A stretch of DNA of 64,000 nt from Hyphomonas sp. (GTDB taxonomy: Bacteria; Pseudomonadota; Alphaproteobacteria; Caulobacterales; Hyphomonadaceae), in contig NZ_CP051230.1 of the NCBI RefSeq assembly GCF_017792385.1, positions 2,604,001-2,668,000 on the forward strand. The letters run 5' to 3'. The notes under the pieces were generated by a model. That model made no database searches, had not been told where the DNA came from, and saw only the letters and a program-made list of their open reading frames with translations. How positions within the stretch are numbered: position 1 is the first letter of the stretch; each line of letters opens with the position of its first letter. Shown one piece after another: positions 1-9,370 of this stretch. A program made the translations under genes and the position numbers.

Positions 1-1136
1 TGACCGGCTTCGGAGACACTGTCTCCGAAGCCCCGCCGGATTGCGCGCTCAACATCATCCTCGTCAGAGCCAAGTTCGGAGCCGATGCCAAGCAGCGTCG
101 CGAGTCCTGCGGCGGCAAAGACGCGATCCCAGTGATGATCGGTTCGGTCGGAAACACCTGCATAGCCCTGCGAATCCGATGCAGGTTCAGATATCTGCAG
201 CGAGCTGCCATCCGGCAGGATGATCCGGTCCCAGATCAGGAGCGCGCGCTCCTGACCGAACGAGACTTCCGACTGGTAGCGCCCGATCAGCCGCGCGCCC
301 TGCGGGATCAGTAGATGTACACCGCTCACCGTGTCGTAGACCGGCTGGGTCACCTGCGCGATGACATTGCCCGGTAAGTCAGAATTCAGCCCCGTGACCA
401 GCGAAGCCGGTATCAGCGTGCCCGCCATCACCTGATAGGGCGAGACCGGGGTCTCGACATCATGCGGGTTATAGATGTCGCCGTCCCGCTTCTCCGCTGC
501 AAAAGCGATCTTCTCTGCCTGAAGGTTCTGGCCGGGAGGGCCTGCAAAACCCGGCGCGCCTGCGCCTTGGGCTGCAAGTGCCAGCAATTCCGAGCCCAGG
601 CTGTTCGGAAGTCCGCCCTGTGAAGAGATTGATCCAGCCAGTGACTGCCGGTTGCCGACGTCGAAGAAGACGCTCGCCTTGCCGGCTGCATCGGCCAGTT
701 TTGCATCCGCCAGTCTCTGCGCACGGATCGCTTCATCTTCGGCCGATGGCCGGAAGTCGTCTGAGGGGGCGACATTCCAGTCGGGCTCGAGGCCCCATTC
801 TTCCTCTTCCGCCACGACAGTGCCGCCAAGGTCGCCCGCCATGGGCGCGCCGAGTCTTGGCGTGTCACCAGCCGGTTGCCAATTGAGGTAGGAGTTTGGC
901 AGGTCTGCGAGACCATCCGGCGCGCGCTTGGTCGACGTATTGTAGAGCTCCTGGCTGTCTGCCGGATCGACGGCCTTTGGAGGATCGAGCGCAATGGATG
1001 CGGCAGCGAACAAGCCCAGTATGCCGAGACAGGCACCTGCCATAAGGACCTTCCGGTTGATCCGCGTGACAGGCCGGGGCCGCGCGCGCAGCTTCAGCTC
1101 GTCGGCCTGTTTCGGGAAGGGGGCCGGCTCGCTCAT
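1..1136 (-). CDS. trbI: TrbI, conjugal transfer protein (VirB10-like), 3' part outside window
   Basis: Forms the inner-to-outer-membrane scaffold of the type IV mating channel. The reading frame opens at 1136 (MSEPAPFPKQADELKLR) and stays open to base 1, giving 378 residues. A cytoplasmic N-terminus is followed by one membrane segment near residues 33-48, a proline- and alanine-rich linker, and the conserved TrbI/VirB10 beta-barrel region (VTQPVYDTVSGVHLLIPQG, then LIGRYQSEVSFGQERALLIW). The family's C-terminal end lies beyond the left edge. The start overlaps the trbG stop as ATGA, so translation is probably coupled. The last visible codons sit on a perfect 12-bp inverted repeat (bases 6-17 and 21-32). 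Confidence 0.93.
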   Translation of the reverse strand, partial: MSEPAPFPKQADELKLRARPRPVTRINRKVLMAGACLGILGLFAAASIALDPPKAVDPADSQELYNTSTKRAPDGLADLPNSYLNWQPAGDTPRLGAPMAGDLGGTVVAEEEEWGLEPDWNVAPSDDFRPSAEDEAIRAQRLADAKLADAAGKASVFFDVGNRQSLAGSISSQGGLPNSLGSELLALAAQGAGAPGFAGPPGQNLQAEKIAFAAEKRDGDIYNPHDVETPVSPYQVMAGTLIPASLVTGLNSDLPGNVIAQVTQPVYDTVSGVHLLIPQGARLIGRYQSEVSFGQERALLIWDRIILPDGSSLQISEPASDSQGYAGVSDRTDHHWDRVFAAAGLATLLGIGSELGSDEDDVERAIRRGFGDSVSEAG

Positions 1137-2140
1137 CCCTCGCCTCCGAACAGGCTCGCAAGACCGGAGCGTTGCACCCGCTTCCGTATCCGGACCACGG
1201 TCTGGTCCCTTTCGCCGATCCGGAGTTCTGCGGCCCGGAAGAGATGATCGACGATGTAGTAATTGCCGCGGAGCCGGTAGTTGACGAGTTCTGCGTCGCC
1301 CGATGCCCCAAGGATGAAGAGCGGCGGGGCGTCCATTGTCGCAAGACCCGCCGGCATCTGGATGAAGACCTGCCGGCCATCATCGAACACACGCACAGGC
1401 CGCCAGGCCGGCTTGTCGCCCTCGATGACATAATCGAAGTCGAGCCGGTCAACCGCAATGCCGGGTGCAATGGACGCATCCTCACGCACGGCAGCCAGCT
1501 TGTTGCGCGACACCAGCTCTGCCAGCTCATCCGCGGGATAGCGCCAGGAGAGGGCCGCCATATAGGTGCCATCGACGCTTTCGAGTTCGAGATGATAGGT
1601 CCGCCGATCGGTCGCGATCATGAGATTGGTCGAGAGGCCCGCGGCGATCGGTTTGACCAGCACATGCGCGCGGGCCGCGCCGCCGGAGCCGGAAGATGTA
1701 TCCCCGACAATCCAGCGGACCGTATCGCCCGCCGACACCGAGACCAGTGTTTCGCCGGGTTGGAGCGCAATGTCGGAGACCTGGCCCGGGGCGGCATAAA
1801 GCCGGTAGAGGGCCCCTTCAGTATAAGGATAGACTTGGATCGCGTTCACATAGCCATCGACGGAAGGTTCGATCCTGGCCTCGGTTGTGCCCTTGCGGAT
1901 TGTCTCGGTCGGCGAGGTGTAGACCCGTGTCACTGTCCGCTTCGTGCCATCTATGGGTTTCATCTGGCCGGGAAGCGGCAGTACGGTCGGCGTCTCGACA
2001 ATCTCGACAGGCCGCTCTGGCACGTCTTCGACGAACGCCGCTTCGACAAAGGCGGTATCTTCGAGGACAGGTTCCGGCGGAACGCTCGCGCAGGCCGTAG
2101 CCAAGGCAAGAACGGATACAAGGCTCATTGTACGGATCAT
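1133..2140 (-). CDS. trbG: TrbG, conjugal transfer protein (VirB9-like)
   Basis: Periplasmic/outer-membrane component of the Trb mating channel, partner of TrbI and TrbF. It has 335 residues, close to the family length. The N-terminus is a lipoprotein-like signal (VLALATACASVPPEP) with a possible lipidated Cys at 17. An acidic, Pro-rich stretch follows, then the VirB9/TrbG beta domain (VNAIQVYPYTEGALYRLYAA; GDTVRWIVGDTSSG; MAALSWRYP). The start at 2140 overlaps the trbF stop by the ATGA pattern, and its own stop overlaps the trbI start in the same way. Confidence 0.93.
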   Translation of the reverse strand: MIRTMSLVSVLALATACASVPPEPVLEDTAFVEAAFVEDVPERPVEIVETPTVLPLPGQMKPIDGTKRTVTRVYTSPTETIRKGTTEARIEPSVDGYVNAIQVYPYTEGALYRLYAAPGQVSDIALQPGETLVSVSAGDTVRWIVGDTSSGSGGAARAHVLVKPIAAGLSTNLMIATDRRTYHLELESVDGTYMAALSWRYPADELAELVSRNKLAAVREDASIAPGIAVDRLDFDYVIEGDKPAWRPVRVFDDGRQVFIQMPAGLATMDAPPLFILGASGDAELVNYRLRGNYYIVDHLFRAAELRIGERDQTVVRIRKRVQRSGLASLFGGEG

Positions 2141-2841
2141 TTGTTGTCTCCTGTGACAAGGTCTTCGCCCCAGTTGAGGCTGTGGATGTAGAGGCCGAGA
2201 GGATTAGCGCGGAGCGTTTCGGCATCGCGCGGCGGGGAGTTCACAATGGTGAAGAGACCCGTGAAGCGTTTGACGCCGGTCAGCGCGCCATTCTCATAAG
2301 TCTTCTCGAGCCAGCGGGCCTGGAAGGACTCGTCCGACACCCGCACAACGCTCACCACATCGACACTGCGCGAGCGCCGCCCGATCTCGGCGAAGGGATC
2401 ATTGTCGCGCGCATAGTCACTCAGTGTGATCGCCGCCTTGTCCGTCACATAGTCATAGGCGGCGAGCCAGTTCTGCCGGACGATCACCGGATCGATCGAC
2501 AGGCTGCGGACATCGGAAATGAAGTTCGCAAGGTGATGCGCGATCTGAGCGTCGGTCGGCTCATAGCGCGCAAGCGCTGGCCCGACCGCTTTGACCGCAC
2601 CCGTATCGTCAACCTCGACCACATAGGGGGTGACCGTCGATTGCAGGCTGCGCCAGACAAGGGCTGCAGACGCCGCCGCGAGGAGCCCCAGCAGGCCCAG
2701 CGCCATGAGCCGCCAGTTCTTCGCCTGGACACGGGCCGAACCGATCCGCTCGTCCCAGACCTGGCCCGCCTTCTGGTAGGGCGTTTCGGGATGCGGGCTT
2801 TGCCCGTAATGGGTGGATGTGCGCCGGAAGGCCATGCTCAT
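2137..2841 (-). CDS. trbF: TrbF, conjugal transfer protein (VirB8-like)
   Basis: Inner-membrane assembly factor of the mating apparatus. It has 234 residues: a short cytoplasmic N-terminus, one membrane segment around residues 40-60 (LMALGLLGLLAAASAALVW), then a VirB8-type NTF2-like periplasmic domain (VTPYVVEVDDTGAVKAVGPA; NWLAAYDYVTDKAAITLSDY; FTIVNSPP). The stop overlaps the trbG start (ATGA) and the start shares a base with the trbL stop (TGATG), typical of this tightly packed operon. Confidence 0.93.
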   Translation of the reverse strand: MSMAFRRTSTHYGQSPHPETPYQKAGQVWDERIGSARVQAKNWRLMALGLLGLLAAASAALVWRSLQSTVTPYVVEVDDTGAVKAVGPALARYEPTDAQIAHHLANFISDVRSLSIDPVIVRQNWLAAYDYVTDKAAITLSDYARDNDPFAEIGRRSRSVDVVSVVRVSDESFQARWLEKTYENGALTGVKRFTGLFTIVNSPPRDAETLRANPLGLYIHSLNWGEDLVTGDNK

Positions 2842-4160
2842 CAGTCCTCTTCGTTTCGTAGTTTCGGATTGTCGCCCGCCATGCCGCGATCACCGTCCTT
2901 GAGGGCATGAACCGTGATCGCGCCGGCATGCTGCAGGCGTTGTTCTGTGCGAAGGCGCCGCGCCCAGGCGGGACTTGCCGAGCCGGTAGACGGCGCGTCG
3001 CCGGACGCGGCCGACATCGTGCCGCCCGTCGCGGCAAAAGCGGCTTCGCTGCCGCGCCGATAAGCATTTCCAACAGAGGCGAAAGGCCGTCCTGCCATCC
3101 GCCGGAGCGTATCGCCGCCAGCCTGTGCAACGCCTGCCATACCTGCTGCTGCCCCGCGCCATCCAGAATGACCGGACGCCAGGCGGCCAAGGTCATAGGA
3201 TGTGCGGGCGCCGCCGGTCATGGATGCCCCAGCCTTCACCGCGCCGGACACACCGCCAAGCGCTGCGCGTCCTGCCGCAACCGTGCCTGTCGTCGCCAGC
3301 ACAGCGCCTGCACCGACTGCCGCTGTCGTGCCGACCACGGAGCCTGCGCCAAGCTGCGGCGCACCGGTCACGAGGCCGGAGGCAATGCCGGGCGCGAACA
3401 CGCCCATCCAGAGAAAGACAATCGAGGCGAGCACCGTGCCCATCACTTCAGCGAGTGTCACATCGCCCGGCCCGCCAAAGGCCTCGGTGATCGACGTGAA
3501 GAGCGTCGAGCCGATGCCGATCACGATGGCGAGCACCATCAGCTTGATGCCAGAAGTGACGACATTGCCGAGTACGCGTTCAGCCAGGAACGAGGTCTTG
3601 TTCCAGAGCGCGAAGGGCACGAGCACGAAACCTGCCAGCGTCGTCAGCTTGAACTCAAGGATGGCAACGAAGAGCTGAACCGCCAGCACGAAAAAGGCGA
3701 CGAGAATGATCGCCCAGGCAATCAGCATGACCGCGATCAGGATAAAATTATGGAAGAAGCGGATCGGCCCCAGCATGTCGCCGATCTCTTCGAGAAGCGG
3801 CTGCGCCGCCTCGAAGCCGACCCCCGCGATATAGCCGGGCCGCATGAGATCCTCGGCCGTCAGCGTCGAGGATCCCGCCTTCACGCCAAGATCGGCGAAA
3901 CTCGCAAAGAGGATGTTCGCCAGGATGGAGAAATTGCCGAGGATGAAGGCGAAGAAGCCGACATAGAGCACCTTCTTGAGCAGCCCCGAGATGACATCGG
4001 CATTCTGCGACAGCGCCCAGAACAGCCCGGCCAGCGTGATGTCAATCACGATCAGCGTGGTCGTCAGATAAGCGACATCGCCCGCGAGCAGGCCGAAGCC
4101 TGAATCGATATAGGCAATGAAGGTTTCGAGGAACCGGTCGATGACGCCCATTTCTTCCAT
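2841..4160 (-). CDS. trbL: TrbL, conjugal transfer membrane protein (VirB6-like)
   Basis: Polytopic inner-membrane protein of the mating channel, VirB6-like. It has 439 residues. The N-terminal part (about 1-270) holds six or more hydrophobic segments, including VAYLTTTLIVIDITLAGLFW and ILVAFFVLAVQLFVAILEF. The C-terminal 150 residues are Gly/Ala/Ser-rich and low in complexity, as in TrbL proteins. It lies between trbJ (5 bp gap) and trbF. I see no separate trbK (entry-exclusion lipoprotein) between trbJ and trbL, where it often sits. Confidence 0.93.
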   Translation of the reverse strand: MEEMGVIDRFLETFIAYIDSGFGLLAGDVAYLTTTLIVIDITLAGLFWALSQNADVISGLLKKVLYVGFFAFILGNFSILANILFASFADLGVKAGSSTLTAEDLMRPGYIAGVGFEAAQPLLEEIGDMLGPIRFFHNFILIAVMLIAWAIILVAFFVLAVQLFVAILEFKLTTLAGFVLVPFALWNKTSFLAERVLGNVVTSGIKLMVLAIVIGIGSTLFTSITEAFGGPGDVTLAEVMGTVLASIVFLWMGVFAPGIASGLVTGAPQLGAGSVVGTTAAVGAGAVLATTGTVAAGRAALGGVSGAVKAGASMTGGARTSYDLGRLASGHSGWRGAAAGMAGVAQAGGDTLRRMAGRPFASVGNAYRRGSEAAFAATGGTMSAASGDAPSTGSASPAWARRLRTEQRLQHAGAITVHALKDGDRGMAGDNPKLRNEED

Positions 4161-4165
4161 GGTGG

Positions 4166-4879
4166 TCAGTTCCCGAAGAACGACTGGAGCCGCGCGCGGC
4201 CGCGTTCGGCTTCTTCGAGCTCGCGCGCCCGGTCGAGGGCTTCGGCGCGGTAATGCGCCGCCATCATGGCTTCCATCTGCATGAGCTGCTGGGCCGACAT
4301 GGCCTCGATCTGGTTACCGGCCTGCAGGACCTGGAGATTGCCGACCGCGGTCTGGCTCTCCTCGACAAGGCCTGTCAGCGCCTCGGCGTCGCGTTCATTG
4401 TCGCGCACGGTCTCGGCAACCATCAGTAGCGTATGCTTGTGGGCAGAGCGCGATTGCTGCCAGCGGATACGCGCATCCTCGACGAGGACCGCATTGGCAG
4501 GCGGCGTCTCGCCATAGGTTTCAGGATAGAGGTCTTCATATTCTCGCTCGACCTCCTCGACGCCGTAGCCGATGCCGTCGGCTTCCTCCATCAGTTCGCC
4601 GATCCGGCGGATGCGGTCGGCAATGATGGCGCGGGCGACCTCGACGGGGAGCGTCTCGAGATCCCGCGCCATCTTCTCGATCATGTCGATTTCATGCGTG
4701 AGCTGACGGATCTGGTTGTCGATCTGCTGGAGCGCGCGCACCGCCTGGAGGATGTTCTCGGCATGATTGGTTGGGTCGTAAACAATGCCGCCACCGAACA
4801 GCTGCGCTGAAGCCGGCGGCGCCATCAGTCCGGATAGCGGAATGGCGGCAAGGGCAACGGAAGAGAGAAAGGCTTTCAT
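4166..4879 (-). CDS. trbJ: TrbJ, conjugal transfer protein (VirB5-like)
   Basis: Secreted minor pilus or adhesin-like component. It has 237 residues with a cleavable signal peptide (LAAIPLSGLMAPPASAQ, probable cleavage after ASA). The mature protein begins with the TrbJ signature (IVYDPTNHAENILQAVRAL) and is almost entirely helical and coiled-coil (QQIDNQIRQLTHEIDMIEKM). It ends in a charged Glu/Arg-rich helix. It sits 11 bp downstream of trbE. Confidence 0.92.
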   Translation of the reverse strand: MKAFLSSVALAAIPLSGLMAPPASAQLFGGGIVYDPTNHAENILQAVRALQQIDNQIRQLTHEIDMIEKMARDLETLPVEVARAIIADRIRRIGELMEEADGIGYGVEEVEREYEDLYPETYGETPPANAVLVEDARIRWQQSRSAHKHTLLMVAETVRDNERDAEALTGLVEESQTAVGNLQVLQAGNQIEAMSAQQLMQMEAMMAAHYRAEALDRARELEEAERGRARLQSFFGN

Positions 4880-4890
4880 GTGTGGGGCTC

Positions 4891-7329
4891 CTATTCAGCG
4901 GCGATTTGGGGGAGGGTTGCATCGGGTTGCCCGGCCAGCAGGTCCGCCGCCCAGCCGAGCTGTTTCAGCTCCAGCCAGCCTCGGGCGAAGCCCGCTTCCG
5001 CATCGGCTTCCAGAAGCCCATCCATCCGCTTCTGGTCGGCAGGGGAGGCGGCGCCACAGAAGGCGAGCGCGACCTCGCCAAGGCCGAGTTCGAAGAGCCG
5101 GCAGCCAAGGGGCGAGGTATAGTAATAGTCCCGCTTCGGAATGGCCTTGGCGAGGATGTCGATCTGTCGGTCATTAAGTCCGAACCGCCGATAGATGGCC
5201 TGAGCAGTCGGTTCGAGCGCCCGCTCATTCGGCAGGAAGATCCGCGTCGGGCAGGATTCGATCAGGGCCGGCGCAATCGACGCCCCTTCAATGTCAGCAA
5301 GCGACTGGGTCGCAAACACGACCGCCACATTCTTCTTGCGGAGCGTCTTCAGCCAGTCGCGGAGGCGCGCGGCAAAGACGGGATGGTCCAGGAACAGCCA
5401 GGCCTCATCGAGGATGAGCAGGGTCGGACGGCCATCGAACCGGTCCTCCAGCCGGTGGAAGAGATAAGTGATGACGGGCCCGACCGCAGACGGCGTCTGC
5501 ATCAGCTCGTCCATTTCGAAACAGGCAATCGACGAGAGGTCGAGCGCTTCGGCATCGCTGTCGAGCAGATGCCCGTAAGCGCCTTCCAGCGTGTAGGGGT
5601 GCAGTGCCGCCTTGAGCGTATCGGATTGCAGGATGAGGCTGAGACCCGTGAGCGTGCGTTCCGCTTCAGGCGCCGAAGCCAGAGACCGCACCGCGTCCCA
5701 CAGGACGGACTTCAGGTCCGGCGTAACTGTCACGCCCTCGGCTTCGATCAGGCCGAGTAGCCAGTCGGCCGCAAAGCTCGCGCCGCGGTCTGTATCGATG
5801 TCCCGAAGCGGCTGCAGCGCCGGACGTTCATCGCCGGCCAGCGGCAGCCAGGTGCCGTCCATGGAGAGCGTCACCGCCCGCGCCGACCGTCCCTTGTCGA
5901 AGAGGAATACCTGCGCGTCCTCATAGCGCTGCCATTGCACGGCGAGTAGCGACAGGAGCACCGACTTGCCGGACCCTGTCGGCCCGATGATCAACGTGTG
6001 GCCGACATCGCCGACATGCAGGTTCAGCCGGAACGGCGTCGTGCCTTCTGTCTGTGCCTCGATCAGCGCACGATCGGACAGATGGTTGTTCCAGGAATCG
6101 CCTGCCCAGACCGAAGAGATCGGGACCAGATGGGCAAGGTTCAGCGTATGCAGGATTGGCTGGCGGACATTGGCATAGACATGTCCCGGCAGGGAGCCGA
6201 GCCAGGCTTCAACCGCGTTGAGGGTTTCGCGGATCGTGGTGAAGCCACGCCCATTGATCACCCGCTCAACGGCGCGCATGCGCTCCTCAACCTCCTCGCG
6301 GGAGGCACCCATCAGTGTCAGCGTCGTCGTGACATAGCCATACGAGACAAGATCAGAGCCCAGCTCCTGCAGTGCCGCATCGGCATCGGCGGCCTTGTTG
6401 TCGGCATCATTATCAAGAAGCGCGGCCTGCTCATTGAAAAGCGTCTCGCGGAGGACCGCGCCGACGGATTTTCGCTTCGCAAACCAGTGCCGGCGCTTCT
6501 TCGCAAGGAGCTTTTCGGCCTCGGCCTTGTCCATCGCGATGTAACGCGTCGTCCAGCGATAGGAGAAGCCAAGCCGGTTGAGTTCATCCAGCATGCCGGG
6601 CAGGGTCGAGGCCGGAAAGCCAAGCAGAGTCAGCGTTGCAAGATGTGCCTCCCCGATGCGCGGCTCCAGCCCACCTGCGAAACTCTCATCCGCGAGCACT
6701 GCATCGAGAAAGACCGGAAGTTCCGGAACCGACACGGCATGCCGTTTCGACGAGATGCAGGCATGAAGGTAGGTGAGTGTCTCTTCATCCGACAGCGGAT
6801 TTATTTCATCCAGGGCCGTAGAGAGCAGGTCCAGCGTCTGCGCCGCGCGCGTCTGGAAATGTTCCAGCCGCTGGCGCCAGTCCTGACCATCGCGCTTCTC
6901 CGGCCGCTCGATCAGCGCCTTCTCGGCCCGGCCCGTCGCATCTGCGGGCGGCAGCCAGAGCAGCGTCAGGTAATAGGCACTCTCGAACCGGGCGCCGGTC
7001 TCTTCGGCGGCGGCGCGCCGCTCCTGCTCGATCAGCCAGGCCGCCGCACACTCAAATGAGCTCTCTTCAAGGGCAACGGCTTCCGCCCGCACCGCTTCGA
7101 AGAACAGCGCCCAGCCGGACCCGAACCGGCGGAGCACATTGTTGACCCGTGCGGTCACCGCAACGAGTTCGGCTTCCGTCGAGCTTTCAAGGTCGGGGCC
7201 GCGATAGCGGAAGCTTGTCTGGAAGGCGCCGTCCTTGTTGAGGACGACGCCCGGCGCGACGAGGCACGCCCAGGGGAGGTAGTCTGAGAGCCCAGCCGGT
7301 TTCGCCGCGTATTCGGAAAGGTTCAGCAT
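4891..7329 (-). CDS. trbE: TrbE, conjugal transfer ATPase (VirB4-like)
   Basis: Cytoplasmic/inner-membrane ATPase that powers pilus assembly and substrate transfer. It has 812 residues, the usual size. An N-terminal CagE/TrbE/VirB domain starts with LPWACLVAPGVVLNKDGAFQ. Walker A is GPTGSGKSVLL (about residue 448) and Walker B LLILDEAWLFLDHP (about 637), with VVFATQSLADIE following as the conserved motif after Walker B. The start overlaps the trbD stop by 7 bp. Confidence 0.95.
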   Translation of the reverse strand: MLNLSEYAAKPAGLSDYLPWACLVAPGVVLNKDGAFQTSFRYRGPDLESSTEAELVAVTARVNNVLRRFGSGWALFFEAVRAEAVALEESSFECAAAWLIEQERRAAAEETGARFESAYYLTLLWLPPADATGRAEKALIERPEKRDGQDWRQRLEHFQTRAAQTLDLLSTALDEINPLSDEETLTYLHACISSKRHAVSVPELPVFLDAVLADESFAGGLEPRIGEAHLATLTLLGFPASTLPGMLDELNRLGFSYRWTTRYIAMDKAEAEKLLAKKRRHWFAKRKSVGAVLRETLFNEQAALLDNDADNKAADADAALQELGSDLVSYGYVTTTLTLMGASREEVEERMRAVERVINGRGFTTIRETLNAVEAWLGSLPGHVYANVRQPILHTLNLAHLVPISSVWAGDSWNNHLSDRALIEAQTEGTTPFRLNLHVGDVGHTLIIGPTGSGKSVLLSLLAVQWQRYEDAQVFLFDKGRSARAVTLSMDGTWLPLAGDERPALQPLRDIDTDRGASFAADWLLGLIEAEGVTVTPDLKSVLWDAVRSLASAPEAERTLTGLSLILQSDTLKAALHPYTLEGAYGHLLDSDAEALDLSSIACFEMDELMQTPSAVGPVITYLFHRLEDRFDGRPTLLILDEAWLFLDHPVFAARLRDWLKTLRKKNVAVVFATQSLADIEGASIAPALIESCPTRIFLPNERALEPTAQAIYRRFGLNDRQIDILAKAIPKRDYYYTSPLGCRLFELGLGEVALAFCGAASPADQKRMDGLLEADAEAGFARGWLELKQLGWAADLLAGQPDATLPQIAAE

Positions 7330-7577
7330 GAGAGATGTTCCTTGTAGCGGGCAGACCGGATCGCGACCGCGAGGAAGTCGGGATCAGACCGGGCCATGAG
7401 GACGGCGAGCGAGTGTCCCGCCACCCAGACCACGAGCCCCGGTAACCAGAGCCGGAGGCCGAGGGCCAAAGCCGCCGCGATCGTCCCGATGGCAATGGCT
7501 GCCGAGCGCGGCGCGCCTGCCATCAGGATTGGTTCGGCGAGCGAGCGGTGGAGGGGAATCTCGTAGCCGTCGAGCAT
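7323..7577 (-). CDS. trbD: TrbD, conjugal transfer membrane protein (VirB3-like)
   Basis: Small inner-membrane partner of TrbE. It has 84 residues and the usual opening (GYEIPLHRSLAEPILMAGAP), with two hydrophobic segments in the middle (AAIAIGTIAAALALGLRLWL; LVVWVAGHSLAVLMA). The ending DPDFLAVAIRSARYKEHLSC matches the family pattern. The start shares one base with the trbC stop and the end overlaps trbE. Confidence 0.92.
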   Translation of the reverse strand: MLDGYEIPLHRSLAEPILMAGAPRSAAIAIGTIAAALALGLRLWLPGLVVWVAGHSLAVLMARSDPDFLAVAIRSARYKEHLSC

Positions 7578-7909
7578 CAGAGCACCGCGCCGCCGCCGAA
7601 GGAGAAGAAGGTGAGGAAGAAGCTGGTCGCTGCGAACGCGATAGACAGGCCGAACACGATCTGGATCAGCTTCCGGAACCCGCCGGATGTCTCCCCGAAA
7701 GCGAGCGTCAGGCCGGTCAGTGTGATGATGATCACCGCGACGATCCGGGCGACCGGGCCCTCGATCGATTGCAGGATCTGGTCGAGCGGGCCTTCCCAGG
7801 GCATGCCCGTGCCGGCGGCATGAGCCGGCAGTGTCAGCACACTTACCGAGGCCAGCAGCACGCCGGTCTGAATCGATCGGTTGAGGGCCTTGATCTGGTC
7901 ATAGAACAT
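7577..7909 (-). CDS. trbC: TrbC, conjugative pilin precursor (VirB2-like)
   Basis: Major pilin subunit of the mating pilus. It has 110 residues: a long signal sequence (GVLLASVSVLTLPAHAAG), then the mature pilin with two hydrophobic segments (VARIVAVIIITLTGLTLAFG; IVFGLSIAFAATSFFLTFFS) separated by a short charged loop. TrbC pilins are processed by a TraF-type peptidase, and such a gene is present at 21266-21961. It lies 12 bp after trbB. Confidence 0.93.
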   Translation of the reverse strand: MFYDQIKALNRSIQTGVLLASVSVLTLPAHAAGTGMPWEGPLDQILQSIEGPVARIVAVIIITLTGLTLAFGETSGGFRKLIQIVFGLSIAFAATSFFLTFFSFGGGAVL

Positions 7910-7921
7910 CTGTCGGTCTCC

Positions 7922-8902
7922 TTAGTTGACGATGTTGAGAAAAGGGGCAGCGAGCGGTTCGGTCCGGTATTCGGTGCCGTCAAAGCCGGTGATCCGGAGC
8001 GCCTGCTCGACGCGGCGCGCGCCGCTCGCGCGGGACATGAAGACGATCACGTCAACCGCTTCGCCGATCAGAGCGTGGGGAAGGGCGGTCGTCGCTTCCT
8101 CAACCAGCTGTTCAAGCCGGGTAAGTGCGCCTGAGGCTGAATTCGCATGTAGCGTTGTGATCCCGCCCGGATGGCCTGTATTCCAGGCCTTGAGTAGGTC
8201 GAGCGCTTCGCCGCCGCGGACTTCGCCGACAATGATCCGGTCAGGCCGGAGCCGCATGGTCGAGCGCACGAGATCACGGAGTGTGATGCCGCACCGGTGC
8301 GTCCTGAGCTGCGTCACATCCTCGGCGGTGCAGCGCAGCTCCCTTGTGTCTTCCAGGATGACGATCCGGTCCTCAGCAAGAGCCGGTTCGGACAGCAAGG
8401 CATTTGCAAAGGTCGTCTTGCCCGACGATGTCCCGCCCGCGACCACAATATTGAGCCGGTCTTCCAACGCCTGCCGCAGGCCGACACACAGCGCCGGCGT
8501 CAGCGCGCCTGTCTCAACATAGGTATCGAGCGCAATGGGTTGGCCAGCCGGTTTGCGGATCGCAAAGCAGGGCGCTTCGGAAACCGGCGGCAGGATGCCT
8601 TCGAACCGTTCGCCAGAGCCCGGCAGTTCAGCGGAGACAATGGGAGACGCGCGGTCACACGCTTCCCCGACAGAGGACGCCACCAGCCGGATGATCCGCT
8701 CGCGCTCGGCGCGGCCGAGCGTCTCGGATGCACGGCGCAAACCAAAGCCAGCTTTCTCGACCCAGACCGATCCGTCGGGATTAGCGAGTATCTCGATCGT
8801 GTCGGGCGCCGCTAGCGCTGCGCCAACCGGGCCGTCGAACGCCGTGCGGAGCATCGCCGTGCGGCGGGTCTCGGTCTCGCTGGGCTGGGGCAGGGCAGAC
8901 AT
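7922..8902 (-). CDS. trbB: TrbB, conjugal transfer ATPase (VirB11-like)
   Basis: Hexameric traffic ATPase at the base of the mating channel. It has 326 residues. Walker A is GGTSSGKTTFANALL (about residue 155). An Asp box (ILEDTRELRC), Walker B region (RPDRIIVGEVRGGEALDLL) and His box (WNTGHPGGITTLHANSA) follow in VirB11 order. It is the first gene of the trb operon; the promoter probably lies in the 200 bp up to 9103, shared with the divergent small gene at 9104. Confidence 0.95.
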   Translation of the reverse strand: MSALPQPSETETRRTAMLRTAFDGPVGAALAAPDTIEILANPDGSVWVEKAGFGLRRASETLGRAERERIIRLVASSVGEACDRASPIVSAELPGSGERFEGILPPVSEAPCFAIRKPAGQPIALDTYVETGALTPALCVGLRQALEDRLNIVVAGGTSSGKTTFANALLSEPALAEDRIVILEDTRELRCTAEDVTQLRTHRCGITLRDLVRSTMRLRPDRIIVGEVRGGEALDLLKAWNTGHPGGITTLHANSASGALTRLEQLVEEATTALPHALIGEAVDVIVFMSRASGARRVEQALRITGFDGTEYRTEPLAAPFLNIVN

Positions 8903-9103
8903 GGCAGGTCGTGGTCCTCATCAGTGATGGGACCAGCATCAGGGCATCAAATGCCGCCGCACAGTTGGGGCCGGGGGACACGAAAGGCGCCTGCGGGACC
9001 TCCGAGGACGCAGAGGGGCAATTCACAGGAAATCGCGCAGCACAGATTGATATCAGACCGGAAAGCGAGAAAAGAACAAAAAGCGAACTAAAAGGAGAAG
9101 CCT

Positions 9104-9370
9104 ATGGGTCGCTACAAATCCGTTCTCATGGCCGAAAAGGATGCGCGGGACTTCCCGCATCATGTCGAATTGCCCATCCCACACTTCGGTCTCGGCAAGC
9201 GCCTGGACATCATCGCCGCCTGGCTCAACACCAATATCTGCCCCGAATGGCGCTCACACAGCCACTTGGAGAAGGGTGAACATGCGGCGCGCTACATGTT
9301 CAGATCAGAGCAGGATGCTGAGCGGTTCCGATCTGCGCTCAACAATGACCGGGAGCTAGCACAATCGTAG
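9104..9370 (+). CDS. Small conserved-looking hypothetical protein
   Basis: 88 residues, soluble, with no recognised domain. A good ribosome site (AAAAGGAGAAGCCT just before the ATG) supports translation. The sequence is rich in His, Arg and aromatic residues (FPHHVELPIPHFGLGKRL; LNTNICPEWRSHSH) and ends in a short helix. It is transcribed divergently from trbB and may be an element-specific accessory protein. I do not recognise its family. Confidence 0.6.
   Translation: MGRYKSVLMAEKDARDFPHHVELPIPHFGLGKRLDIIAAWLNTNICPEWRSHSHLEKGEHAARYMFRSEQDAERFRSALNNDRELAQS

Noticed and set aside
1172..2191. 339-codon open frame on the plus strand
   Set aside because: Antisense to trbG, rich in Arg, Gly and His, no family character; a GC-rich shadow.
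2907..4103. 398-codon open frame on the plus strand
   Set aside because: Lies wholly antisense to trbL and has the Arg/His/Gln-rich composition of a shadow frame.
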